Positions 23,801 through 38,800 of a stretch of DNA of 60,000 nucleotides are shown here, piece after piece (the first letter of the stretch is position 1; every line of letters begins with the position of its first letter). A program made the position numbers and the translations under genes. The notes under the pieces are model-generated. The model was not told where the DNA came from and searched no databases. It saw nothing but the letters and a program-made list of their open reading frames with translations. Origin of the DNA: Antedon mediterranea (taxonomy: Eukaryota > Echinodermata > Crinoidea > Comatulida > Antedonidae); contig NC_092678.1 of the NCBI RefSeq assembly GCF_964355755.1, positions 18,884,922 through 18,944,921 on the forward strand, read 5' to 3'.

Positions 23801-26800
23801 GTTGTCGTCTTTGTCAAAACATTAGATTCACAAATAGTAACATTTCGTTTAAATAAAGTAGTATTAACAAAAGTATTTCTTGATTCAACAGATTGTGTGA
23901 AAAATATGCATCTAACGACAGGTGATGCTATTAACATAGCATCCCCGTATTACCCAGAAAACCATAACAATCAGTACTGTGAGTGGATCGTGGAAAGTCC
24001 ACAAAATACAGGAATTCTACTCACGTTTTATGACTTTGAGCTACAGAGCTGTTGTGACTTTGTGAATATCACTTATGTTGACACCATTGGCAATACATTG
24101 ACTGAATTTTACACTGGAAGGCATATTTACAATATTCTAGCTAAAACTTACCTAAGTATAATATTTCAATCTAACTACAACGGTATTAATAGAGGATTTG
24201 CTGCAAAACTGGAAGTTGTTGACACAGGTATGATTACATTTTATATGTATTTGACACACGTTTTCCAATATTTGCTATTGTTTAAAAACTTTAAGTAATT
24301 CAGATTGAATTTTTTTTTTTTCAATTTCAATACAATAACATCTTTTCTTTTAGAATGTCCTGGATATTTGTGCTTAAATGGTTCTCGTCGTGGTGTTTGC
24401 TTAAATAGATCTTTAGTTTGTGATGGAACTGATAATTGTGGTGATTTGTCTGATGAAAGACAAGGATGCACAGACCGTGAGTCAAATATTATTATAAGGA
24501 AACACGCATATGAAATTGAATAACGTTCATTATAGGCCGAAATTATTATTTTGTTGCTGCTGTTGTGGCTGTTGTTGTTTTTCTTTTTCATTTGTTTTCA
24601 AAACCAATAAACATCAAGTGCTCAGGGATCACAATCCATAACAAAAACAGAAGATACAATAACAGTAAAAACAATACAATAGACCAGGGAAGAGTTAATT
24701 TAACTCTTCCCTGAATAGACAGATGTCTTTATCTGCATGACATTGTTAGAAGTGTTCTACCTTTTTTTTCTAACTTTTTCAATGATTTGCCCCAAATAGA
24801 GGTGTTTTCCGATCGTGGTATACACTGTCTAATGGGTGTTCATCTTGAAAAATACCTGCACACAATAATACGAGGATGTTTTGCATTTACCTATCTTCTT
24901 CTAGGATAATTGTTTTTAATAGCTGAAAACTTGTTGAACTGCTCGAGTACAGCATCATAATGTTAAAGAAAGGCCGATTTAAAAAAAAATACTATTTTGA
25001 TAGGTTTAATATACAGTACGTGTATACAAATGTATTGATTTATGAATGGATCATTCAAATCTCTCAGTCTCAGTATAATTATTGGTTTAACACAAGTAGG
25101 TAAATGTATGGGTTCCTCCTGGGGGAAATCTTAAAACCTTGAGATATAGTATTGCAATATATATAAATTATGCTTAATTCTGACATAGGCGATCGTGAAA
25201 GGTCTCCGCCTTGAATACTTACCTCATCTATCTCAGATGTACCGCCAAACGTAGATTTGATAACATTAGTTCTCACTATTACGATATTGTTCCATATTAC
25301 TCTCTTAGGAAGATATCATGGAGGGTTTTAAAACGAAATGTTGGGTTTCATCGGTAGATTTTTAAGCGTCGGCAGAAATAATAAAGTGGTGATATTTTTT
25401 TTGTTTTTAAATTAGGTTCTATAACCTGTAACTTTGATGTTGACATGTGTGGATGGGACCCGTATCCGAATAATGGTATTTATGATACACCGTGGCAACT
25501 TTCCACGGGGACAACTGATAATAACATCCCCCCTGGTTCAGGTAAGATTTCTGTTTGAAAGTTAGAACACAAAATTATAAGGAATATAAAAATAAGGGTA
25601 CACAAGTCTACAAGCCTCACTTAATCACAGTAGCTACCCCAATACAATGTCTAGCTAAATACCTCTATTTAATCGAAATCTTAAAAACTTTTTTTTTTAT
25701 CTAAATAATAGTTTAAATAATATTGTTAGGACTCTTTGTAGGGCTTCATATACAAGCCTAATAATAGAATACAATTTAAACAGATTTTATTTCTATAGTA
25801 ATCTCAGTAAACTTATACTATATTATGTTTGTGACAAAATTCCCAAAGTTCTGAATGTAATTTCTAACACATTTATCCGTAACATGTCTTTTGATAACCA
25901 TTTAATATCCTAAACATACAAAAACAGGAGCTTGACTTTTAAACAACAATTGTTTTCTCATTGACAGGTGATTACTATGCTTTCATTCAAAAGTCTATAA
26001 CTTCGTCGAATGCGAATGGATATATGTGGACCACAGAGATACCCTCGAGTTGGGGTGATTTCTGCGTTAAGTTCAACTACTATTTGAGTGATAAAACTGA
26101 TTTTTTATATATTCAACATTATCGTTCGTTTGATAGGCGGATTACACAAAAAAGATTTTACTTTACAAGCACAGAATGGATGCTAGGAAATGTTAGCTTT
26201 TCAACGAGTACTCCTATCAACCGTGTGAGATTCCATGGAAGATCATATAAAAACATTGTAGCTATCAGCAACGTTAACATCAGTAGAGGAATATGTGAAG
26301 GTAATATGTTCAAATTCGGTAATATTGTTAATAACGAATGTTGATTCCCAGTATTAGTAAGATAAAATTGATGATTGCGGTAATTAGTCTAATAAAAGAC
26401 AACATCTAGAAATTGTAAACATTCTATTAATGAAAGATTTCTTTCGATTCCTTACATCTAATCCTAATAAGGGGCTTATTTTAATAATGGTCACCAAAAT
26501 ACACTAGACAATTAAACAGCTGCTGCTCATCCCAATGATCAAATGCCCATAATTTGGGATTACAAAGAGAATATATATTTCTATTTAGATAAGTTAGGCA
26601 TAACAAATATACGTTTTTTATTTGACAAAATTCAATTTGTATTTTCAATTCCATTCTATTTGGTGGTGTTGAATAATGATGGTTAGACCCTGGATTTCGC
26701 TCCATTGAACATGCAAATGCCAAGAGTACAAAATATAGAAGCCGCACAGCCAACTATATCCTTATATTGTTAACACCAATGCTTTTGTTACTACGTCAAT

Positions 26801-29800
26801 GACCTCCCCACTTCGGGGCTGATAAACATCTAATTTCTGGCTCGATATAACTCAAATTCAAAAACCATAATAGATATAGTTCTTTATACATATTAATTTT
26901 ACAGTTATATATGTAAGCGTTATGCCTTGTGTTTGCATCAACATCGTGAGTTTTTGGTCGACAGATTTAGATATAGAGCAAGCACGTCACGTTACTGATA
27001 TGTTATAACATACATCCCGATGCGCATTTTGAGTTAAAGATTAGTATAATCCATATTTTGAATATAAAAAATATAGTTTTGTTTATCAAAATGAGTCGGA
27101 TCTTTTGTTTGAAATTCAAAATAAATTAATGGTGCAAAAATCGGGAATATTCTAGGTCAAATATTTGTTTTGTTATATATATAACCTATATATAATAATG
27201 TTTGACGTTGGGAAAATTAAATGATTTAGAGAATGTCTGTTTAGTTTAATAACTACTTAATGTAAGTTCATTATTTAATTATGAATAATGCACAATTGAA
27301 TAATATTAGGAACCGATATACTACCAGAATAGCAAGTAACAGATGGAATTAATTCTAACTTATTTATTGTATCTTTTCAAGCCAAGTTCAATCCGACACG
27401 TCCCTTATAAATGTTCTTTAGAAGATAAACGAGCATAAACCACTTATGTTATTGTTAAGTTATTGTTTAGCTGCAATGCTTTAAAAACTATCTTTCTCTA
27501 ACACTTGTAATTGAACTTGGAAACCAATATCATTTTTTTTTTCTTGTGTTTGTGTATGGTACAAATTAGGTTCTATAACTTGTAACTTTGATGTTGACAT
27601 GTGTGGATGGGACCCGAATCCGTTTACTGGTACTTATACTATACCGTGGAAACTTTCTAAGGAGACAAATGATAATAATATCAACCCTGGTCTAGGTAGG
27701 TTTTTTTTTTTGCAAGTTAGAATATGAATATAACAATTAGAGTAATACACATCTACAAGAGTATCTTATTAATCACAGTAACTACAATACAATATTGTGT
27801 CTAGCTACACACAATTTAAACTGATGTGATTTCTATAGTAATATAAGTTAACAAGATAAACTAATCCGATAGGAACTATTAAACAAATTACCAAAGTTCT
27901 GAATATAATTCCAAACACATTTGTTCCTATCATCTATTAATTACTATTTAATAAACATAGAAAAAAAAAGACTTGATGTTTAAATACCACTTGTTTTATT
28001 ATTTACAGCCGACTACTATGCTTTCATTCAAAACAGACCTGGAAGGCTGGCAAATGGATATATGTGGACATCAGAAATACCATTGAGTTTGGGTGATTTC
28101 TGCGTTAATTTCAACTATTATTTGAGTGAAAAAAGAGATTATATACAAATTGGACACTATAGTTCGTTCAATAATTTGGTTACAGAAAACACATTCTACT
28201 TTACAAGCACAGATTGGAAACAAGGCGAAGCAAGCTTTTCCACGAGTACTCCTACCAACCGCCTGAGATTTAGTGGAGAAACAAGAAACATTGTAGCTAT
28301 CAACAACGTTAATATCAGTAAAGGATTATGTGAAGGTAGGCATAATTATTTTACAAAATAAACAAAATGATTATGCCCTTTAATGATAACTAAAACAGCT
28401 GTTGAGATAATGCACAAAATGGCATTTGGGCTTATATTCTGGAATGAAATAACAAAGCAAATTTAAATCTTAGCTCTGATATGCATTAAGTGGGTATACA
28501 TTTCAACTGGATAAGATAAGCGTAGCTCCCACCAACTGATATGAGTGTATTTGCAAGTACGTATGTTTACGTGCAAAATTTACAGTAGGTACAATGAGCT
28601 TATAAACATACATAGGTAGATATTTCAAATGTGTACAAAAATAATTTTTGACTTGGTTATTGTCAAAATTAAATAATGATGTATGTTGGTTCTATATGCT
28701 AATTCAATTAATTAAGTTATCTATTAGGAATGTTCTGTCTTTTCATAGAATATCATTTTTTTATCTTTCTTGACATTAACTTTTTATAATATAAAATATT
28801 ATTATTATTAGGCCTACTGCCAATACAGCACATATTATCAAGCACTAATAATGTAGTAACATTTCCTCCAAATGAAAATCATTATAATTATTAAAAATAT
28901 TAATTAAAGTATTTCTTAATTCAATAGATTGTGGGAAAAATATGTATCTAACAACAGGTGATGCCATCAACATAACATCCCCGTATTACCCAGAAAACCA
29001 TAACAATCAGTACTGTGAGTGGATTGTGGAAAGTCCGCAGAATACAGGAATTCTACTCACGTTTTATGACTTTGATCTACAGAGCTGTTGTGACTTTGTG
29101 AATATCACTTATGTTGACACCATTGGCAATACATTGACTGAATTTTACACTGGAAACAATATTTTACATATTCTGGCTAAAAGTTACTTAAGTATAATAT
29201 TTCAATCTAACTACAACGGTGTTAATAGAGGCTTTGCTGCAGAAATGAAAGTTGTTGACATAGGTATGTTTACATTTTATATTTGTATTTGTCGGGTTTT
29301 TTCATTACATTGTTATTGCTTACAAATGTTAATATGTATTTCAGATTATATTTTTTTATTAATTTAATTAATATAAAACATATTTTCTTTTCTTTTAGAA
29401 TGTTCTGAATATTTGTGCGTGGATGGTTCTCGACTTGGAGTTTGCTTAAATAGATCTTTAGTTTGTGATGGAAATGATGATTGTGGTGATTTGTCGGATG
29501 AAAAACATGGGTGCACAGATCGTGAGTTAATTAGTACTAGATGGTACGCTCGCTTCGCTCGCGTACCATCTAGGTCGTGCCCACAGATGGTTCTCGAATA
29601 CACAGTAATTTCAGGGTAAAAAATCTGGCGATTTTAAATGCACGTACCGCAGGACTATAACACATTGTCGTTTACAGAAACGAATAAGTAGACACAATGA
29701 TTTATGTAGTCAACCAAAATTAGCACCCTGGGAATTACTTCCGAAAGAGAAACTTACCACAAAATGAGTCCAAATTGTTTAATTAGGGTTGAGGAAAGAG

Positions 29801-32800
29801 GATAGGTACAAAGAGGAACAATTTTTTAAAAATATATTCTTTATCCACGTCAGTAACGAAATATTGTTTTCATTTTTTATAGGCCTATAAATAATATACC
29901 ACTAACGGTGACTAAATATAGTAAAACATTTGCGATTTAATACTTTGTTAAAACTGTCACTGTCATAGTCGATTGAAATAGTAAAGTACATGTAACGATA
30001 CACCACTACGACGTTTATATTTTTTGTAATTATTAATTAATGCAAACGTTGAGAAGCAACTGTCAGTAATAAAGTTTATTTGTATATTACGTGTTTATAT
30101 ATCTAACAGTAGAGCCTACCCACAATCACAGTAATAAAGTTTATTTGTATTTTTTTTTTTACATCTAACAGTATTCACAGTAAGAAATGTTTTTATATAT
30201 TTTTTTACATCTAACAGTATTCACAGTAAGAAATGTTCGATTCAAATGACGACCAAAAATGGTTAATAGGTATTTGCAGTACTGTATTGTCAAAGTATTG
30301 CAAGTTTATTCTCCAAGGGCTCATAAATTTACCTACTTGTGTTAAACCAAACTGGCAAACTGAGAGATTGGAATGTTCCATTCATCGCAAATCAATACAT
30401 TTGTAAAAACGTAAATTAAATCTATCAAAATAGTATTTTTTAAAGAAAATCGGCCTGTCTTCAACATTATGATGCTGTACTCGAGCAGTTCAACCGGTTT
30501 TCAGCTATTAAAAACAATTATCTTAGGAGGAGTTAGGAAAATGCGAAGCGTTCTCGTATTATTGTGTGCGGGTATTTTTCAAGTTGGACATCCATTAGAC
30601 AGTGTATACCACGATCGGAAAACACCCCTATTTGGGGCAAATCTTTGAACCTAAATTCGTTTTAATCGTCAATAACTAATTATCTAACTCAATTTAATTA
30701 GTAAACAGGGTTACATCAGGTGGTTAAAATCAGTACCGAAAGTACGAACCAACTTTATATACCATCGAGTAAAAATTCTAGAAATAAACCGCGATTTATC
30801 GAATTTTGCCCTTACGTAAATTTATATATAGATATAAGTAAAACAGCAACTTGAAATTAATAATATAATGCTATTAGGTGTCAGAATTTGTTATCCGTAG
30901 TAATGAATATGATTTTGGATTTATTATTTCAACTCGCAATGGGGTTCTTTCGCATCGGAACGGTAAGCAAAGAGGACTGTAAGCAACAGAGCGTGACGCA
31001 AACCATGTAGACGCGGGTTTGGTTGGCGTTAGTCTTAGGTTTATGAAGTTCAAACTAAAGTTGAACTAAAACATCTAACTAAAACCTTAAACGAGGCGTA
31101 AAAGGATTCTTATTTATTTATTATGAATCTAGAAGAATGAAAATGAATTAACAGTCTACGCATTTTGAGGTTTTTAGTTAATTTTACAACTAGAAATGAA
31201 CAACCTTGTCCTTCCACGTGCATTCGCTTCGTACTGATTGACCATTTTTTTTTTGTTCTATTGGACCGGACGTTAAATCCACAAATTGTACTACCAATGA
31301 GAACGGAACGGAATATACAGTACTGCATACGCAAATTCATATTTTGTATAACTTCTAGTTCTAGTTGTCCAATGACCTAGGTGATCGTAGGGGTCGTAGC
31401 AGATGAGATACTCACCATGATACAATACACAGGCAAAGCTCCCAGCGGTGCCTATCTCCTCTCCGGGCTGGAGACTTACCGTATCCTTCTACATATACCA
31501 TCCCCATTTGTCAGTTTTACCTCCCGAAGCGCATTATTTCTACCGTAATATACATTCCAAAGCGCATTTTGGGTTACTTAAGACTCACTTCGAACTCTGT
31601 GTATTCAAGTATAATCCATATTTTAAAGCCTGTAATGGGTTTTTTTTCGAAGAAATGCGTCGGACCTTTTGTTCAAAGTTTATATGTTTGCAAGAATAGA
31701 AAATAGTTCAGGTCAAATCTGTTACTTATTTGATTTGAATTAAAGAAAGAAAAATATATGATTAATTCAATTTTGAAAAGTATATTAGGAAACCAAAAAG
31801 CAGGAAACAAATATAATCAATGTTAACTTATTCCTTATGCTTTTTTTTTGTTAAATTACTAGGTTCTGTAACTTGTAACTTTGATCTTGACATGTGTGGA
31901 TGGGACCCGTATCCGAATAGTGGTTTTTCGTATATACCATGGCAACTTTCCAACGAGACAACTGATAATACTACCAGCTCTGGTCCAGGTAATATTTGTT
32001 TGTAATTTGTAAGAATAAAATAAAGAGATATAAAAATAAGAGTACACAAATCTACAAGGCTTTAAACTTAGCTACTCAGCTATAATACTGTGTACATATA
32101 CACTTTGCTTGTTATAGTAATCTTAGTAAACAAGAACAGCTGGTCCGACGATAAGATTTTTATTTTTTCTGACAAAATTACCAAAGTTCTAAATAATTAT
32201 AAATCTAAACAAATGCCAAGTTCAGTATGTTTCTTTTGTTTGTTTTTTCTTTTTCTTTTTTTTTTACACTTTATTCAATCAATCGTAATAATGTTGTTAT
32301 TCATCATTTAATAAAATTGTTTAAAACATAGAAAATAACAGGCTTGATTTTTAAACACCACTTGTTTTCTTATTTACAGGCGATCAATATGCCTTCATTC
32401 AAAAGTCTGGATCCCAGTCTTATACAAATGGATATATGTACACCACAGAGATACCATCGAGTTGGGGTGATTTCTGCGTTAATTTCAACTATTATTTGAG
32501 TGATACAAATGATCGTATTGAAATTGAACACTATAGTTCGTTTGACAATTCGGTTACAACTAAAAGGTTCTACTTTACAAACACAGAATGGAAGCTAGGC
32601 CATGCTAGCTTTTCCACGAGTACACCTATCAACCGTCTGAGATTCTATGGGAGAACATATAGTAACATTGTAGCTATTGACAACGTAAACATCAGTAGAG
32701 GAACATGTGAAGGTAAAATGTAATCCATCAAAAAAAATTAAAAATAATTATGCTCTATAATGAGAATTAAAACTGCTTCTAAGATAAGGCACATTTTAAA

Positions 32801-35800
32801 TAAAATGACATTGATGCTTTTTACATTTTCTGAATTTAATTAATAAATAATAAATAATTAGTTCAGCATGTACTAACTGAATACAATTTTAAACTCAAAA
32901 CGATAAGCTTAGCTCCTTGCTAGAATTGTTTTACTTGCGAAAAAACGTTTTTATACGAGCACAATTACACACTCGGTATGTACAATGATAATATAGGTAG
33001 AAATTTGAAATTTGTACCAACATGATTGGTGATAGTTCGGGATATTTTGAGCTTTCCACAATGCTTCAATTGTTTTGCGTCACGCGTGCATTACACGTAA
33101 GTTTTTTCTTTAACCCCTACGTCAACAATTTCCATGAACTATCCAAATAACGTCATACGTGAAACGTAGAAAATCGTGCATGCGCTATGGGCAATTTAAT
33201 GCTAATCAGAATGAACGGTGAGCTTATTTCTTATTTTTATAGAAGCCAATGAATTATAGATATAATTTAAAATTTAAAATTTGAATTTCGAATTTTTGAA
33301 TTTTGAATTTCAAATTTGTATTTTCCTAATCAAGCAGCTGACTTTCTCATGGGTTACCTTTTTATTTTGATAAAGTTATGACGTTTCCACGCATGCACAA
33401 TTTGAATAACTTGGGTCGTGTAAATTCAAGTACATCGTGGCCGGACCTAAACAATGGAATGACCTCCCTATAAAAAAAAAGTTATATTTGTTATTGCTTT
33501 TAAAAAGTGAGTTCAAGTGCGGCCGCTGTCAATACTGACGATTGGCTACCATTTGTTCAATCCTTGTTTTTTTTCCAAGCAGGTCTGTTTTGAGCAAGAC
33601 GCTTGGCTTCCACTTAATTCAATCCTGTCCTTTCTTTGATGTTTTCAAACCATTGTTTCCTCTGACGTCCTCTCTTTTTCTTCCCTTCCACACTTCTTTC
33701 TTTTATATGTAGTGCACTGCCGCTTCCTCTTATAATGTGACCAAAGTAGGATACTTTTTTTGTTATCTCCCCCCAGTAGTTGTCTTTTCACCCCAAATTG
33801 TTCAAGTATGCTTCTGTTCTTTTCTCTTTCCATTTGATGTTTAGCAATCTTCTCAAGAAGTATATTTCGGCAGCAAGCACCCGGTTCTTATCTGCTTTTT
33901 TAAGAGTCGAAGCCAAAAAAAAGAAGTACACGCCATACACGAATTGTGATTAATTTCATCTTCAGCTCTGTTATAAGATTGCGATCATAAATCCTGAAGT
34001 TATAGCATCCTTCTTTTGGCTGTTCCGATTTTTAATATCAATTGTGCAGTTTGCATTGGAGGTTTAAACTGAGTCTAGATACTTGAAGTGTTTAAACTGT
34101 ACAACATATTCTACATCTTTCATGATATTATACTCATTTGCATCTCCCTCAGCAACAAGAAGTTTTGTTTTCTTCACGTTAGGTTTGAGATTCATATTCT
34201 TTCCATTTTCATTTATCGCTGATGTTAAACTTCCGATGCCTTCTACTGTTGTTTCAAGAAGTGCTGTTTCATCGGCATATCGGATGTTAAAAGTTGGTTT
34301 GTCTCCTATTTTGACACCATAAGGTTCCACTTCAGCGTCACGCATTACTATCTCTGTGTATGTCACAAAAATATGATTCTTGTCTTAAACCTTTTGATTC
34401 CGTACGTCAACAGTTTGCCATTTCTGTCATTACAACAAGCATTTTGACGTGTGACTGATCTAATCAAAATGCTTTTCCATTAGTATCTGAAGACATACCA
34501 GCATGTCTCTGGTTCGTCATCATTTCCGGTAAGCACCTAATTGATATCTGGTAGTTGTTGCTCCAGTTTTGCCTTCAGGCGATACATGGTGATTATATAG
34601 TTTAAGCAATGTTTGGGATCTCCAGACTTGTATAACATCACAAACGTTTGTATTTCACAGTAGTCCGGCCACTTATATTTATCCATAATGCTTTTTCAAA
34701 TTGGGTGTAATGCTTCTGTTCTATGCTGCCCTGTAGATGTATTTATTTTTAAGTTCGGCAGGCACTCCATCAAGATCCAGGTGATTTTTCCGAATTCAGT
34801 TTGCTGACTGCATGCTCAACTTCAGACAAAAGTGGATGTGGTACAGCTTCTTCCACGAGTGATTTTGGCATGGAAAGTGGTTCCTGACATATACTTTCCA
34901 TCTGATCTGATATCTACTGATTCATTGAGCATATTTCCATATCTGTCTTTAATACATGTTTGCTGTGTTGAGGAAGATTTTGTTTAATTTGTTCAAAAAT
35001 TTCTTTTGATTTGCCATTAGAATCAAAATTACTGATCTGCTAACAGTGTTCTTCTATTATGTGCTAGTCTTCCATATGAGTGCAAGTACGTTGCCAAACT
35101 ACTTGGTACCAGTCATATGATCATAAACTTCTATGGAATTATTCTTATTTGTATGAGATTTTGTAAATGAGGAAACTTAATGATCATTTTCAACAGAAAA
35201 AAATGCCAAGGAAGTTGTATTCCTGCTGTCTTAACATTTTCTCAGTTATTAAAGCAGTTTTTATTTTATGATGTCACAACTATCATAATTATGACATACT
35301 GTAGTTACGTCATACGTTGTTATTTATATTTTTATTTATTTTTTATTTCTGTTTTTAGTTTTCCTTTGTAATTGTTATTAGTTATTATTATATATTATTA
35401 GTTATTATTAGTTCTTACTTGAATCTTACTTGAATCTTCGGGCTCTTGATTAAGGCCCGAAGTTATTATTAGTCGTTAGTTTCATCAAATGAATAGATGC
35501 ACAAATAGTAATATTTTATTTAATATAGTCATTTTACATACTGACATAACTGTTTCTTTAATCAATAGATTGTGTGAAAAATATTTATCTAACAACAAGT
35601 GATGCTATCAACATAACTTCCCCAGAAAACCATAACAATCAGTACTGTGAGTGGATCGTGGAAAGTCCGCAGAATACAGGAATTCTACTCATGTTTTATG
35701 ACTTTGAGCTAGAGAGCTGTTGTGATTTTGTGAATATCACTTATGTTGACACCACTGGCAATACCTTGACTGAATTTTACACCGGAAGACATGTTAACAC

Positions 35801-38800
35801 AATTTTAGCTAACACTTACCTAAGTATAATATTACAAAAAAACTGTGAAGGTGTTACCAGAGGATTTGTTTTAGAACTGAAAGTTATTGGTAAGTTTACA
35901 TTTTTCCCAATTACATTAATAGTTTATAAAAGTAATATGTATTTCAGATTGTACTCTTTCTTTACAATTTCAATAACGTAAAAATCTTTCTTGGTAATGT
36001 TCTGGATGAGGTGCTCGTACTGGTGTTTGCTTGATTAAACGTTCCGCAAATGAATCGCGACCCAAATCTGCGTAGTGGCTTAAGAAATTGAAAACAAAAT
36101 AACGATGTTTTAGCATGGTACGGAGCTTTACAACAAAAATAGTGAAGTGTCGAGAATGCTGTTTTTTGTTACGTGGTTTAGTAGTTTGATCGTGGCGAAA
36201 AAAGTCTGTAAACATATCAAACGTTATTGATATGTGTGGCTTAAATTTCAGAAGTATTGAATTACTGGGGATCGCGATGTAATGCAAAATCTTGTGTGGC
36301 TGTGACGCGACACAGTCAAGACAATAAAGAAGAAATCCTACGCTGATGTTTCTCTTGATCGGTGGATTAGCACAACGTGCCTTAAAAATCAAAATGCAAT
36401 GAACTAGGTCCATATTCCTTAATGTTCGGACCTCAACTCCAACCATGTTGGGGCTAAAGGAGCGAACTATTTTACATTAGCTTTATTTCGTTGGTCCAGG
36501 TTTGTGATTGGCCAGTTGCTTTTTCCATGGAGCATTTTTTTTTCTCCTGAGGTTAAGGAACACATTTTAGGCTAGAAAATAAAAAGTTTGCGGAATGTAG
36601 TTTTCGACCTACTGTAGATTACTGGACCAAGAGACGCTTCGAACCCTATGTCATCTTATTATAATGTTACTACTGCATACAATTTGTATTTGAGAAATAT
36701 AAATATTGCAATTGAAAATATTAAAAAACACAACATACAAATTATATTGTCAAGTTATCAATTGTAGCAGAGTTTTATTTTTATACATTATCTTATAGAT
36801 TATAAATTATATGTAATGTTACATTTTTAGAAAAGATTATTAACACTTTAACGTACATTGTTTTGGCAGATGATGTCAGTCCAGATGTTGTTTGTCCTCT
36901 TAATATTACTAAAGGTGCGTTCAACTCGGACCAAGTTTCAGTTTCCTGGATTAACCCGACTGTTACTGACAACGTTGATACAGGTCTGTCAGCTACTTGT
37001 ACTCCACCTTCCGGGTCGTCACTTAAAGTTGGTTTAACTGAAATTACATGTATCGCTACTGATATTTCTGGAAATGTTGGTATTTGTAGTTTTTTTGTAC
37101 ATGTCACAGGTAAGTTTAATTTTACATGTTTTATATCATTTGAATTAAACTAAAAATCACCAGTTGTGAGAACGAAATGGCACTAATACACTTCAGAACT
37201 CTGACATAAGCAATAAATTGTGTTTATTGACTTTTATTATTAAGTAATTGTTTATTATTTTCGGCCTACTAAAGAAATATCTTTTTTATAAGATACTGGT
37301 GATCCCATTTTGACATACCTATTTTACATTCAGTCATTTTTAGTAATAAAGAATAAATGTATAATTATTCTTAAATTTACGGATTCGTTAAAGTGTCATC
37401 AATTGCCATCTTTCTTCGTTATTTCTATACTTCTTCATCATTAACTTTTTCTATCTATCTTTCTCGCCACGAACTAACACATTTTTAAATGCGGGCATAG
37501 ATTTAAAAGCATTCGCCAAATAATATTGTATTTATATTCTCATGACCAACAGGATTTTATTAGATACAAATTGTGGATGATATTGTAAGCAAACTAGGGG
37601 CTACAATGCATATATTTTATTTATATTTTAGATAAAGAATGTGATGATTTGTTGCAACGTTTGGATAATCTGACCTCAACATGCGGTGAACTTCCACAAC
37701 TAAACGGCTTTCCAAACGTGGAAGGTTCCCAAAACCTATTTAGTTTTAGATTAACTTCTTCAGAGGCTACGAATATAATAGCAGGGGTACGTATATATGT
37801 ATTACCTTCAATAAAAACAAAACAGATTTAGAATGCACAGAAAGAGAGACCATTATTGTCATAATGTTATAGTTGATATATCACTTTGAGCAAACATTAG
37901 ATAACAACATATTTACCTAATAAAACCGTAATTTTAAGTGAAAGTCAACAAGAAGTCCATTGTCTGGAATAAATGCCTTTTTGGTTAAATAGTAAAACAA
38001 CAGAATGACATATTCACAGTTTGCTTTATTCATCATTATTATTATTATTCATGTTTTTGTTTTTTTATAAAACATCTCGATAGTTATATCAAAATTTCAA
38101 TATATAGTAGATGAATGAAAGTGATTTAAATTTAGTTTAATGCTATCGCAAAACTTTTGTTTCATAGATTGAAGTTAATATATATGCATACATGGGGAAC
38201 GAGATTACAGAAAACGGCACACTGTTTGTAGCCTTACTTTCATCTGATCTATCTATCGTTGACATTTCAGTTATTCATTTCAGGGTAAGAAAACACTATT
38301 CCTAATAATACCACAATTATGTATTCATAATAAAGAAGTACTTTTACTAAAAAAAACTGTGACATTATGAAGTGATCATAAATATTACATAAATGTTTTA
38401 ATAAATGTATACTAAAACAAATCATAACCAAATACAAACACAGTAATGGGCATAATATGCTTACAATTGCTGATACGTACTTTAATATAAATCAAAGAGC
38501 TGAATAGGCATGGTAGATAAATATAAATATTTGTAAATTGGTCATGATTCAACTCTTGATGTCATCATTTTGATGATTAATACAAATTGAAAATAATTTG
38601 TTTATCTAAGAAAAACAGTATTAGAATAATTCTTATATTACTTTCTTGTTTTATAATCGTTGTTTTTGACATACTTAAAATTAAAACGGTAGGTAATTGA
38701 CTTTTACATCATAACAAATATATTTCAGGTATATTTCAAAGATGAAGAAACATTTTTCGAAACAAACCTGGCTGATCTCCACAATTTCGAAGAATATGGT

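Noticed and set aside
24686-24712. Reading the perfect palindrome as a transcription terminator
   Set aside because: It is inside an intron of a eukaryotic gene; a bacterial-type terminator has no role here.
33420-33490. A possible W-N-D-L-P motif of another LINE C-terminus on the plus strand
   Set aside because: Only a few residues match before a stop; too short to call a separate element, though a nested insertion is possible.
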